Position numbers and translations under genes: made by a program. Under the pieces are notes generated by a model. That model saw only the letters and a program-made list of their open reading frames with translations, did not search any database and had not been told where the DNA came from. From Mesorhizobium zhangyense (GTDB lineage Bacteria; Pseudomonadota; Alphaproteobacteria; Rhizobiales; Rhizobiaceae), in assembly GCF_011045115.1 (NCBI RefSeq), contig NZ_JAAKZG010000004.1, positions 124,001 through 188,000 on the forward strand: DNA of 64,000 nucleotides. The letters are read 5' to 3'. Below are positions 1-8,142 of the stretch, piece after piece. Position 1 is the stretch's first letter; each line of letters starts with the position of its first letter.

Positions 1-766
1 CCTCAGAGCGACCGACCTTCATGAAGACGATCGCCTTTTCCTTCGCCCGCGCGGTGTCCAGCGCTTCGAGGAAGACGTCGCGGTTGCGAATGCCCTCGGC
101 ATAGGCGATCACGACATTGGTATCGGGTTGGCCGACCACCCATTGCAGCGCTTCGGCAACGTCGATGTCGCACTCATTGCCGGTGGTGATCCAGTGGCTA
201 ATGCCAAGACCGCGCTGGCGCGCAAGATGAGCGATGTGGGAGCCATAGGCGCCGCTCTGCGAGATGATGGCAACCGGGCCCGGCTTGACGAATTCGGTGT
301 CGAGGATCGCAGAGAACGTACCGTAATAGCCGGTAGCCGCATTGAACACGCCAAGACAATTTGGACCGAGCACGCGCATGCCGCTTTCGCGCGCGATGCC
401 GGCAATCTCGTCCTGCATGGCGCGGCCTTCGTCGCCGGTTTCGGCAAAGCCCGCCGAAAAGATGATTGCCGCCTTCACGTGACGCTCGGCGCATTCTCTG
501 AGCGCCTGGATTGTGCCACTGGACGGAACGGCAAGGATCGCCACATCCGGCGTTTCCGGCAGAACTCCGACGGAGGCGTAGGACTTGAAACCCTGCACCG
601 TCTCACGGTTGGGGTTGACCGGATAGACCGCGCCCTTGAACCCTGCTTCGCGCAGATAGCGCAACGGTCGCCCGCCGATGCGCGCGACGTTTTCGGAGGC
701 GCCGATGAGCGCGATGGAGCGCGGCGCAAGAAGCGGGGAAAGAGAGCTGTTACGATGAAGCATCAT
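1..766 (-). CDS. NDP-forming acyl-CoA synthetase, CoA-binding N-terminal part (cut by window edge)
   Basis: The gene reads leftwards from an ATG at 766 and runs off the window, so only about 255 residues are visible. They match the CoA-binding and succinyl-CoA-ligase-like N-terminal domains of NDP-forming acetate/acyl-CoA ligases: SIALIGAS near residue 18, a Rossmann glycine-rich stretch, then IIFSAGFAETG and GPNCLGV, the usual motifs of this family. Family knowledge says such enzymes make acyl-CoA from a free acid with ATP or GTP. The start overlaps the stop of the SMP-30 gene by four bases (ATGA), which implies translational coupling within the leftward unit that begins at the flavin monooxygenase. 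The substrate is unknown; an acid released by the neighbouring lactonase-like enzyme is an inference from context. Confidence 0.8.
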   Translation of the reverse strand, partial: MMLHRNSSLSPLLAPRSIALIGASENVARIGGRPLRYLREAGFKGAVYPVNPNRETVQGFKSYASVGVLPETPDVAILAVPSSGTIQALRECAERHVKAAIIFSAGFAETGDEGRAMQDEIAGIARESGMRVLGPNCLGVFNAATGYYGTFSAILDTEFVKPGPVAIISQSGAYGSHIAHLARQRGLGISHWITTGNECDIDVAEALQWVVGQPDTNVVIAYAEGIRNRDVFLEALDTARAKEKAIVFMKVGRSE

Positions 767-1668
767 TGTACTTTCGTGTCCGGTCGAGCAGCGGCTTCGC
801 CGAAGCGCGCTTCGGGAAGACCCGAAACGCCAAGGCCTTCGATGGCGAAAAGATATCCCCCGTCCGGATGGCGCGAGATGGCACGGCCGGAACCGGAATC
901 CTTGATCGATGTCACATAGAGCGTCGACATGTCGGCACCTCCGAACGCCACGGATGAAGGCATGTCGGTCGGCGCATCGATCAAGCGGTCAAGCTCGCCT
1001 TGCGGCGTGAAACGGGCGATCTTGCCGACCTGTACGAGCGCCACCCACAGGCAGCCGTCGGCATCGACTGTGGCGCCGTCCGGGCCGGAATTGTAGGGTT
1101 CGGTATCAACGAGGATACGCGCCTCGCTGACGGCGTCATCGCCGGCGTCGTAGCGATAGGCGCGGATGGCGCGATCCAGGCTGTCGGCGAAATACATCGT
1201 TTCGCCGTCTGGGCTAAAGCAGAGCGTGTTTGAAATGCGGATGCCATTGGCAAGAATGGCATTGGAGCCATCGGCCCCGACACGGAAAAGCTGCCCCAGC
1301 GGGTCGGCATGAACGCCCATGCTGCCGCATAGAAATCGGCCTTGACGATCTGTCTTGCCGTCATTGAAGCGGATACGCGGATCGGCCGGTTCCGGCTTGA
1401 ATACCGGCACCACTTCACCGGTGGTCAGGTCGAGCAAATAGATGCCGTCAGTGAGCCCCGCGACCAATGTGTCCCCTTTGCCCAACGCAATGGAGCCCAC
1501 CATGGATGGGAGGGTCCATTCGTCAAAGGCGCCTGTCGACGGATCGTAGCTGCGGACAAGCCGCGAAACACCGTCCACCCAATAGAGGCGCTGGCGCTGC
1601 CAATCCCAGACCGGGCTTTCGCCAAGCTGATCGGGCCTTGTCGATATTCGGCTCACACGCAGCGACAT
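763..1668 (-). CDS. SMP-30/gluconolactonase/LRE family protein
   Basis: A 301-residue protein of the SMP-30/gluconolactonase beta-propeller family, whose members hydrolyse lactones using one divalent metal. Visible family features are LGESPVWDWQRQRLYWVD at the N-terminus, with the metal-binding Glu of GESP, then FNDGKTDRQGRFLCGSM in the middle, SNTLCFSPDGETMYFADS, and GPDGATVDADGCLWVA with the metal-site Asn/Asp region. Length is normal for the family (about 290-300). It lies between the solute-binding protein gene and the acyl-CoA synthetase, and its stop overlaps the start of the latter. In this cluster it could open the lactone made by a Baeyer-Villiger-like flavin monooxygenase; that role is inference. 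The family assignment is firm, the substrate is not. Confidence 0.88.
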   Translation of the reverse strand: MSLRVSRISTRPDQLGESPVWDWQRQRLYWVDGVSRLVRSYDPSTGAFDEWTLPSMVGSIALGKGDTLVAGLTDGIYLLDLTTGEVVPVFKPEPADPRIRFNDGKTDRQGRFLCGSMGVHADPLGQLFRVGADGSNAILANGIRISNTLCFSPDGETMYFADSLDRAIRAYRYDAGDDAVSEARILVDTEPYNSGPDGATVDADGCLWVALVQVGKIARFTPQGELDRLIDAPTDMPSSVAFGGADMSTLYVTSIKDSGSGRAISRHPDGGYLFAIEGLGVSGLPEARFGEAAARPDTKVQ

Positions 1669-1694
1669 CGATTGTCCTTGAGGGCGGCTTTAGG

Positions 1695-1709
1695 TTGGCG
1701 TGACGCCAA
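1695..1709. repeat. Small inverted repeat between the solute-binding protein and SMP-30 genes
   Basis: TTGGCG-TGA-CGCCAA is a perfect 6+3+6 inverted repeat in the 85-base gap downstream of the binding-protein gene. In RNA it would form a short hairpin between a solute-binding-protein gene and a following enzyme gene, where such hairpins often stabilise upstream mRNA. There is no U tract, so I do not call it a terminator. Confidence 0.4.
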
Positions 1710-1753
1710 GTGGTGCGGCGGAATGGATATCTCCGCCGCATCCTTGGGATGGG

Positions 1754-2986
1754 TTACTGCGACTTCAGGAGATCACAGGAGCTTTCCGAAACCGGCCGCC
1801 ACGCATCTTCGGCGGCAACGGTCTCGGTGATCTCATAGTAGTCATAAGGATATTTCGACTCGTCCGGCGACTTGATGCGGACGGCATAGAGCGGCCGCAT
1901 TACCTGCCCGTCGGCCCGGATCTTCACATCCTTCATCTCGAAATCATTGACCGGGATTTCCTTCATCTTGGCCATCACGGCGACGCCCTCGTCGGTGCCT
2001 GCCGCTGCAATCGCCTTGAGGTAGTGGTTGACCGCACTGTAGGTTGCAGCCTGCGCCTCATTTGGGATGCGGTCGTTGTAGACTGCCTGAAAACGCTTGG
2101 CGAAACCGCGGGTCTCGTCAGTACGATCCCAGTAGAATGGTGTCGTCAGCCGCACGTTCTGCAGGATCTGCAATCCGATGCCGTGGGTCTGGTTGATGAA
2201 CAGGCCGAGCGGCGCAAGCTTCTGGCCGCCTTCCGACAGGCCGAACTCCTGCGCCTGCTTCATGGCATTGGCAAAGTCGGCACCCGAGTTGGCGAAAGCG
2301 ACGACCTTCGCGCCGCTCGCCTGCGCCTGCAACAGATAGGACGAGAAGTCGGTCGAGTTCAGCGGATGCAGGACAGAGCCGAGAACCTTGCCGCCGCCCT
2401 GCTCGATGAACTTCGTCGTATCAGCCTGCCAGGCTTTGCCGAAGGTGTAATCGACGGTCAGGAAATACCAGGTGTCGAGGCCTTGCCCGAGAAGCGACTT
2501 CACAGTCGCCTTGGGAAGCGCATAAGTATCCTGGACCCATTGCGTTGCCATTGGTGAGCAGGCGCTGTCGGTCAAAGCCGATGCGGCGGTAGCGACGAGC
2601 ATATAGGGTTTCTTGCGTTCCTTCATGATGTCCTGGATGGCGAGCGCGATGGACGAGGCAGAGCCGCCAAAGATGGCGTCGACACCCTCTTCATCGACCC
2701 ATTTAAGTGCCGCAGCGACACCGACATCGGGCTTGTTCTGGTCGTCGGCAACGACGATCTCGATCTTCTTGCCGTTGACCGTACCGCCGGCATCCTCGAT
2801 CGCCAGGCGCGCGGCAGCCACGGCACCCGGACCGGCATTGTCGGCATACGGCCCCGACTGGTCGTTCATGATGCCGATTTTGATGACGTCGCCGGAAATG
2901 CCGTCCGCATGCGCTGTCACTGCGGCGAACATCGTCGTTGCCGCAAGAAACGCTGCATAGGCTGTACGCTTTGTCGATATGACCAT
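1754..2986 (-). CDS. Branched-chain amino acid type ABC transporter, substrate-binding protein (LivK-like)
   Basis: A 410-residue periplasmic binding protein of the LivK/AmiC type (peripla_BP_6). The first 27 residues are a Sec signal peptide ending in a TAHA-like cleavage site, and the mature protein begins with VIKIGIMNDQSGPYAD, typical of this family. Later motifs include GKKIEIVVADDQNKPDVG and AAALKWVDEEGVDAIFGG. A GGGAGGAG ribosome site precedes the ATG. The partner permeases and ATPases are encoded at 6269-9679 in another leftward unit of the same island. LivK relatives in rhizobia often bind aromatic or aliphatic carboxylates rather than amino acids. The nearby acyl-CoA ligase and beta-oxidation genes make an organic acid the likelier ligand here, which is inference. 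Confidence 0.9.
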   Translation of the reverse strand: MVISTKRTAYAAFLAATTMFAAVTAHADGISGDVIKIGIMNDQSGPYADNAGPGAVAAARLAIEDAGGTVNGKKIEIVVADDQNKPDVGVAAALKWVDEEGVDAIFGGSASSIALAIQDIMKERKKPYMLVATAASALTDSACSPMATQWVQDTYALPKATVKSLLGQGLDTWYFLTVDYTFGKAWQADTTKFIEQGGGKVLGSVLHPLNSTDFSSYLLQAQASGAKVVAFANSGADFANAMKQAQEFGLSEGGQKLAPLGLFINQTHGIGLQILQNVRLTTPFYWDRTDETRGFAKRFQAVYNDRIPNEAQAATYSAVNHYLKAIAAAGTDEGVAVMAKMKEIPVNDFEMKDVKIRADGQVMRPLYAVRIKSPDESKYPYDYYEITETVAAEDAWRPVSESSCDLLKSQ

Positions 2987-3078
2987 GTCTATTCTCCTCC
3001 CATTTTTAGCTCCGATGATCCTCCGCGGACCCTCTTCACGGAGCCATTCCTCCCGAATGGCATTCGCGCCGGCTGCAG

Positions 3079-3834
3079 TTACGAAAATGCGTAGGTGATG
3101 CCTCCATCGACGAAGAGCATGTCGCCGGTGACGAAGCTGGACTCCTCGCTGGCGAGGAACACGGCGGCGTTGGCTATGTCCTTGGGCTGGCCGAGCCGGC
3201 CGATCGGGACGCGGGCACGCCGACGCTCCCAGGCTTCTTCGCTAACGACCAAATTAGCGCCATCCGTTGGCGTCGGGCCAGGCGCGATGGCGTTGACGCG
3301 AATGTTGCGCGGCCCGAATTCCGCAGCCCCCGACCGGGTGACGCCGAGCACGCCGGCCTTGACGCCGCTGTACATGATGCCGTGGTTCATCGCGAGGACC
3401 GCGGAGGGCGAAGCAATGTTGACGATCGCACCACCCCCGGCCTCGGTCATGCCGTCTAGCACGGCCTGATAACCCCAGATCACGCCCTTGAAACCGACGT
3501 CAATCATGCGGCCGATCATCTCTTCCGTCTGATCTTGAAGAGGGCCGTAGCGATTCCACATCGCATTGTTAACAAGGATCGTCACCGGGCCGAAATGATC
3601 CCGCAGTTTGGCGACTGCATCGAAAACCTCGGCGCGCTTGGCGGCATTGCCGACGAGGCCGACGGCTCGTCCGCCGGTCTCGTTGATGGCATTTGCGGCC
3701 TCTTCGGCGATTTCCGCCTTCAGGTCGAATATGCCGACAGATGCGCCCTCCCGGGCAAAAGCCTCGGAGATGGCGCGGCCAATGCCGCGCCCTCCACCGG
3801 TCACGAGCGCGACGCGCCCTTCAAGTCTTCGCAT
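3079..3834 (-). CDS. SDR family NAD(P)-dependent oxidoreductase
   Basis: A 251-residue classical short-chain dehydrogenase. It shows the cofactor motif TGGGRGIG at residues 12-19, the acidic residue of FDLKAE that favours NAD, VNNAM in place of the usual NNAG, the catalytic Ser in NIASPSA, and YSGVK with the catalytic Tyr and Lys. The C-terminus GDMLFVDGGITYAFS is standard. It follows the flavin monooxygenase gene by 24 bases and has a GGGAGGA ribosome site. Such enzymes interconvert alcohols and ketones. Beside a luciferase-like monooxygenase and an Old Yellow Enzyme, an alcohol-to-ketone step early in the pathway is plausible but not shown by the sequence. Confidence 0.92.
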   Translation of the reverse strand: MRRLEGRVALVTGGGRGIGRAISEAFAREGASVGIFDLKAEIAEEAANAINETGGRAVGLVGNAAKRAEVFDAVAKLRDHFGPVTILVNNAMWNRYGPLQDQTEEMIGRMIDVGFKGVIWGYQAVLDGMTEAGGGAIVNIASPSAVLAMNHGIMYSGVKAGVLGVTRSGAAEFGPRNIRVNAIAPGPTPTDGANLVVSEEAWERRRARVPIGRLGQPKDIANAAVFLASEESSFVTGDMLFVDGGITYAFS

Positions 3835-3858
3835 TGTAATCCTCCCGACAACAATCGC

Positions 3859-5172
3859 TCAGCCGACCTTCGCCGCCTTGGCGAAGGTGGCACGCGACGC
3901 CATGGGGATGGCACCGCCACGGGTCGGGTCGGCGTAGACGCCGCCGGCCGTCGCGTAGTCCTTGCCGGCGCGACGCTCCAGCACGATGCCGATCGATTCG
4001 ACGTTGGGGATCTCTTCTTCGGTGAGTTCGGCCATGCGCGGCTTGCGGGCAAGGGCTGCCTCGACGAAGGGAGCCAGTTCCTCTTCCTTCTTCTTGACGC
4101 GCTCGTCCTCGCGCTCCTTCAACTCAGGCATCACTTCGCTGGCGAAAAGCTCCATCGCCTCGCAGATATGCTCGTGCTTGTTCATGCCGGATTGCTGAAT
4201 GAATATCATCTGGTCGACACCGACGTCCGCGTAGGTTTTCAGATGCTCGCGCACGCTTTTCGGCGTGCCGATGCTGCCGGAACCCGGCGTCTCCTTCATG
4301 TCATCCTTGATCGTCTGGAACCGCCTCCAGAGATCGGTGCGACCCGGACGATGCTCGCCGTAAACGGCGTAGTGGGCGATCGAATAGCCAAAGAAACGGA
4401 ACCCATCGAGGCCGCGTCGCACTGCTTCGTCATGGTTTTCATGAACCATCATGCCGTTCAGCGTGGCGAAATTGGCGTTCACCGTATGGCCGATCGGCAC
4501 GCATTCGTCGGACTTGATGATGGCGTAATATTCGTCGCGCCATGCCTTGGCCTGCGAGGCTTCGACGAAGCCGAACACCAGCGCGCCGACGCCATTGCGG
4601 GCGGCACGCAGGATGCTCTCGCGGCGCGAGCAGGCCATCCAGATCGGTGGATGCAGCTTCTGAACCGGCTTCGGCACGATGTTGCGGACCGGCATGGAGA
4701 AGAACTGCCCCTCGTAACCGGGATAGGGGTTCATCGTCATCATGTTGGCCGTCTGCTCGACGCCTTCGCGCCACATCGCGGTCTTCTGTTCGGGCTCGAT
4801 GCCAAAGCCGTGCATCTCGATCAGCGAACCGGATTCGCCCGTGCCCCATTCGAGGCGGCCACCCGACAGGATATCGAGCGTCGCCAGACGCTCGGCGACC
4901 CGTGCGGGATGATTGTAGTTCGGCGAGGACAGACAAATGCCGTGGCCAATGCGTATGTTCTTGGTCCGCTGCGTCACCGCGCCGAGGAAAACCTCCGGCG
5001 CCGATGAGTGCGAGTATTCCTCGAGGAAATGGTGCTCGACTTCCCACATATGGTCAAAGCCGAGACGGTCGGCCAGTTCGATCTGATCGAGCGCATCGTT
5101 GAACAACTTCTGCTCGCTGCCCTCTTTCCAGGGACGCGGCAACTGATGTTCGTAAAAGACTCCAAGCTTCAT
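3859..5172 (-). CDS. LLM-class (luciferase-like) flavin-dependent oxidoreductase
   Basis: A 437-residue bacterial-luciferase-like monooxygenase. The N-terminus KLGVFYEHQLPRPW, ADRLGFDHMWEVEHHF near residue 35, and IRIGHGICLSSPNYNHP near residue 75 belong to the TIM-barrel core of this family, which uses reduced FMN (rarely F420) and oxygen. Members oxidise sulfonates, limonene, cyclic ketones and aldehydes. From about residue 345 there is a charged, Glu/Lys-rich C-terminal extension of some 90 residues beyond the usual core, possibly for oligomerisation. It is the first gene of a leftward unit with SDR, LivK, SMP-30 and acyl-CoA synthetase. The divergent IclR gene and an operator-like palindrome (5315-5328) lie just upstream. 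No separate flavin reductase is visible in the window. Confidence 0.9.
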   Translation of the reverse strand: MKLGVFYEHQLPRPWKEGSEQKLFNDALDQIELADRLGFDHMWEVEHHFLEEYSHSSAPEVFLGAVTQRTKNIRIGHGICLSSPNYNHPARVAERLATLDILSGGRLEWGTGESGSLIEMHGFGIEPEQKTAMWREGVEQTANMMTMNPYPGYEGQFFSMPVRNIVPKPVQKLHPPIWMACSRRESILRAARNGVGALVFGFVEASQAKAWRDEYYAIIKSDECVPIGHTVNANFATLNGMMVHENHDEAVRRGLDGFRFFGYSIAHYAVYGEHRPGRTDLWRRFQTIKDDMKETPGSGSIGTPKSVREHLKTYADVGVDQMIFIQQSGMNKHEHICEAMELFASEVMPELKEREDERVKKKEEELAPFVEAALARKPRMAELTEEEIPNVESIGIVLERRAGKDYATAGGVYADPTRGGAIPMASRATFAKAAKVG

Positions 5173-5314
5173 GAATTTCCTCCTGCAACGCCGGTAGCCG
5201 ACTAAAGCTCCGCGTCTTCTTTGCCGTGCTTGAGAACCACATCGGCCTTGACTGGAGGCACCATGTCATGCGCAGTTGGAGCGCGCCAAATACATTTCGT
5301 ACGTGCTGTACAGT

Positions 5315-5328
5315 TTCACATCCGTGAA
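5315..5328. promoter_or_regulatory. Candidate operator TTCAC-ATCC-GTGAA (copy 1)
   Basis: A perfect 5+4+5 inverted repeat in the divergent promoter gap between the flavin monooxygenase (start 5172) and the IclR regulator (start 5357), 28 bases before the regulator ATG. Four more copies lie at 12905, 14671, 15864 and 15912, always in promoter gaps of this island. Binding by the adjacent IclR protein is inference. Confidence 0.65.
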
Positions 5329-5356
5329 TAATGGCGATGCTCTGGGAGGAGCTTAG

Positions 5357-6136
5357 ATGCAGTTGTCACAGGTCAAGTCGGCGACGCGCGCCGTCGAAAT
5401 TCTTGAATTTTTCAAAAGGGTTAGGCAGCCGCGTGCGATGTCCGAGATTGCGCTGTCGCTAGGCTATCCGCAGTCAAGCACGACCGTTCTTCTCAAGACA
5501 CTGATCGCACTCGGCTACCTGAATTTCGACCGCCGCGAACGGCTCTACTTTCCGACACCGAAAGTGACTTCCCTAGGCGACTGGATCCCCCGCGCACTGT
5601 TCGGCACGAGCCGCATTCTGGAGACCATGCACGATGTTCATGCCGCGACCGGCGAGACGGTTTCGATCGGCACCAAGAACGACGTCTATCTGCAATATGT
5701 CCAGATCATCCAGTCGGTCCACGCACTGCGTTTTCATGTCGACGAGGGCACGCTGCGTCCCCTCACCCAATCGGCGCTCGGCTGGCTTCTGATGTCGACC
5801 ATGCCCGACGACAAGATCGACAACATTGTCCGGCGCGCCAATATCGCGACCGAAAAGAACTCGGAACGCGTCAAGATTCCCGAAATGATGGAACACATCC
5901 GCCAGATCCGCGGCAAAGGTTATTGTTCGGCCGAGGGCGTTCCCTTCCTGGGCGGTGGAACCATCTGCATTCTGTTGCCCGTCACTATTCAGAACCAACC
6001 GGTTGTGCTGGGACTTGGAGGTGCCGCCGAGCGCATCCGCCAAAACCATGATCGCTACCTAACCGTCCTCCAGCGAGCCGTGAAAGCGGTGAAACCTGAT
6101 AATCCATTCGACCAGCCGATCGACATCGAGTTCTGA
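5357..6136 (+). CDS. IclR family transcriptional regulator of the left catabolic island
   Basis: A 259-residue regulator with a winged helix-turn-helix in about residues 5-70 (VKSATRAVEILEFFK, then PQSSTTVLLKTLIALGYL as the recognition region) and an IclR-type GAF-like effector domain after residue 75 (ILETMHDVHAATGETVSIGTKN, then the C-terminal hydrophobic strands). A GGGAGGAG ribosome site precedes the ATG. IclR proteins are usually dimeric repressors or activators that sense an aromatic or aliphatic acid of the adjacent pathway. Its own promoter holds one copy of the TTCAC-N4-GTGAA palindrome, so autoregulation is likely. It is the only regulator in the first 17 kb, which makes it the natural candidate to bind all five copies. 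Confidence 0.88.
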   Translation: MQLSQVKSATRAVEILEFFKRVRQPRAMSEIALSLGYPQSSTTVLLKTLIALGYLNFDRRERLYFPTPKVTSLGDWIPRALFGTSRILETMHDVHAATGETVSIGTKNDVYLQYVQIIQSVHALRFHVDEGTLRPLTQSALGWLLMSTMPDDKIDNIVRRANIATEKNSERVKIPEMMEHIRQIRGKGYCSAEGVPFLGGGTICILLPVTIQNQPVVLGLGGAAERIRQNHDRYLTVLQRAVKAVKPDNPFDQPIDIEF

Positions 6137-6145
6137 GATAAAGCT

Positions 6146-6232
6146 TGTCGCCCAAAAGTGCGTAGCGGTTTTGGGATAACGACATGCGGTAGAACAAGAC
6201 TAAAGCTGCCGCACGGCGTGACAGCTTTAGTC
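6146..6232. repeat. RIME-like intergenic palindromic element of rhizobia
   Basis: The gap between two convergent genes holds two nested palindromes: TGTCG-CCCAAAA-N11-TTTTGGG-ATAA-CGACA (6146-6184) and an 11-bp perfect stem GACTAAAGCTG/CAGCTTTAGTC (6198-6208 and 6222-6232). The first closely resembles the abundant intergenic repeat of Rhizobium and Mesorhizobium genomes (RIME-type), as I remember it. The element may also act as a transcription block between the convergent regulator and livM genes. No second copy is visible in the window. Confidence 0.6.
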
Positions 6233-6268
6233 GGTTTCGCCCTCATCCTGCCGGCTGAGGGCGAACTT

Positions 6269-7252
6269 CTAGCGCGACTGCTCGACTACCGGCTTTGCGG
6301 TGACCAGTGCTGCCGACGGTTTTTTCCCGCGCCGCGCAAGATATTTCATGAGAGCGCCAATCTCGCCGACAAAGCCACGCCTGAAGAGGACGATGACTAC
6401 CAGCAGGATGACGCCCTGTCCGATCAATGCCCATTCGCCAAACCCGGCCAGATGATCGTTCATCAGGATGATGATTGCAGCGCCGAACATCGGACCTGTG
6501 AGTGTTCCCAACCCGCCGAGCAGCGTCATGAGAATGACCTCGCCGGAAACCGGCCACGACAGGTCGGTCAAGGTCGCGAACTGGAAAACCGTCGCCTTCA
6601 TCGCCCCGGCGAGACCAGCCATGGTGGCCGACAGGGTGAAGGCGACGAGCTTGAATTTTTCCGGATCGAAGCCGAGCGATTCCACACGCGCCTCGTTGTC
6701 GCGGATAGCCTTCAGTACCTCGCCGAAGGGCGAGTGCACGATCCTGTAGAAGGCAAAGACCGCGACTGCTGAAAGTGCCAGGATAACATAGTAGAAGCTG
6801 AAGCTGTCGCGCACTTCGACGAGTCCGAAAAGCGGATTGCGCGGAATGCCCTGCATGCCGTTTTCGCCGCCGGTGAACTCCATCTGCAGCAGGACGAAAT
6901 AGACGAGCTGCGAGAAGGCGAGCGTGATCATCGCAAACTGGATGCCCTGCCGGCGGATCGAAAGCTGGCCGATGACCAGACCGAGCAGGCCGGCTGCCAG
7001 CGCGCCACACAGTATGGCGACCTCCACCGAGATACTGGTTGTCTTGAGTATCTGCCCGGTGATGTAGGCCGCCCCGCCGAAGAACATGGCATGACCGAAA
7101 CAGAGCAGCCCCGTATAACCAAGGAGCAGGTTGAACGAACAGGCGAAGATGACGAAACAAAGGATCGTCATCAAAAGAACCGGATAGACGAAGAATGGTG
7201 CAGCGATCGCAAGCGCCGCCGCAACAAGAATGATGATCAGCTTCGGGTTCAT
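6269..7252 (-). CDS. Branched-chain amino acid type ABC transporter permease (LivM-like)
   Basis: A 327-residue inner-membrane permease with about nine hydrophobic segments. The N-terminus is hydrophobic from the second residue, and NLLLGYTGLLCFGHAMFFGG near residue 45 is characteristic of LivM proteins. The family loop SPFGEVLKAIRDNEARVESLG, which contacts the ATPase, is at about residues 175-195. The ATG overlaps the livH stop (ATGA), so it is the last gene of the ligase-to-transporter leftward unit. LivM and LivH form the heterodimeric channel served by LivG and LivF. A RIME-like element lies just beyond the stop. Confidence 0.93.
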   Translation of the reverse strand: MNPKLIIILVAAALAIAAPFFVYPVLLMTILCFVIFACSFNLLLGYTGLLCFGHAMFFGGAAYITGQILKTTSISVEVAILCGALAAGLLGLVIGQLSIRRQGIQFAMITLAFSQLVYFVLLQMEFTGGENGMQGIPRNPLFGLVEVRDSFSFYYVILALSAVAVFAFYRIVHSPFGEVLKAIRDNEARVESLGFDPEKFKLVAFTLSATMAGLAGAMKATVFQFATLTDLSWPVSGEVILMTLLGGLGTLTGPMFGAAIIILMNDHLAGFGEWALIGQGVILLVVIVLFRRGFVGEIGALMKYLARRGKKPSAALVTAKPVVEQSR

Positions 7253-8136
7253 CGCGCGCCCTCACTGCGGCCGGAGAAGATGCCTGAGGGCCGCATGAAC
7301 AGCGCGACGATCATGAACAGAAAGATCACCACGCTGGCAGCCTCGGGATAGAGAACCTTGGTCAGCCCTTCGACGATGCCCAGCATGTAGCCGGTGGCCA
7401 TGGCGCCGACGATCGAGCCCATGCCGCCGATGACGACGACGGCGAAGACGACGATCATCACATTCGATCCCATCGAAGGCGACACCTGGTAGATCGGCGC
7501 AGCAAGTACGCCGCTAAGTGCCGCAAGGCCAACGCCGAAGCCGTAGGTCAGCGTCACCATCTTGGGGACGTTGATGCCGAAAGCCTCGACGATGTTCGGG
7601 TTTTCGTTGGCCGCCCGCAGATAGGCGCCGAGCTTGGTGTGTTCGATCAGCAACCAGGTTCCGATGCAGGTGACGAGTGAGAACACCACCACCCAAACGC
7701 GGTAGTAAGGCAGGAACATGAAACCGAGATTCATGCCGCCAGGCATGGGATTGTCATAGGGAATACCTGTAGAGCCATAGCGCTGGCGTATCAGGCCTTC
7801 AACGATCAGCGATACGGCATAGGTGGCAAGCAGGCCGTAGAGATGATCGAGGTTCTGCAACCTCCTGAGCAGCAGCCGTTCCATCAGCATGCCGAGAAGC
7901 GCCACTGCGATCGGCGCGATGACCAGCGCGCCCCAATAGGGCACGCCGAGAAAGGTCAGCAGCAGCCAGGCGACGAAGGCACCAAGCATGTATTGCGCGC
8001 CATGGGCGAAGTTCACGACATTCATCAGCCCGAAGATGATCGCCAGGCCCATGCTGAGCATGGCGTAGAAGGAACCGTTGATGAGCCCGAGCAGTATCTG
8101 GCCAAAGAGAAGCTGCGATGTGATGTTCTCGAACAT
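7249..8136 (-). CDS. Branched-chain amino acid type ABC transporter permease (LivH-like)
   Basis: A 295-residue polytopic permease. The N-terminal ILLGLINGSFYAMLSMGLAI and MNVVNFAHGAQYMLGAF are standard LivH motifs, and NENPNIVEAFGINV around residue 175 is the ATPase-contact loop. The gene starts six bases after the livF stop and overlaps livM by four bases. The gene order ACD-livG-livF-livH-livM is continuous, so importer and catabolic enzymes are probably on one transcript. Confidence 0.93.
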   Translation of the reverse strand: MFENITSQLLFGQILLGLINGSFYAMLSMGLAIIFGLMNVVNFAHGAQYMLGAFVAWLLLTFLGVPYWGALVIAPIAVALLGMLMERLLLRRLQNLDHLYGLLATYAVSLIVEGLIRQRYGSTGIPYDNPMPGGMNLGFMFLPYYRVWVVVFSLVTCIGTWLLIEHTKLGAYLRAANENPNIVEAFGINVPKMVTLTYGFGVGLAALSGVLAAPIYQVSPSMGSNVMIVVFAVVVIGGMGSIVGAMATGYMLGIVEGLTKVLYPEAASVVIFLFMIVALFMRPSGIFSGRSEGAR

Positions 8137-8142
8137 AATGCC

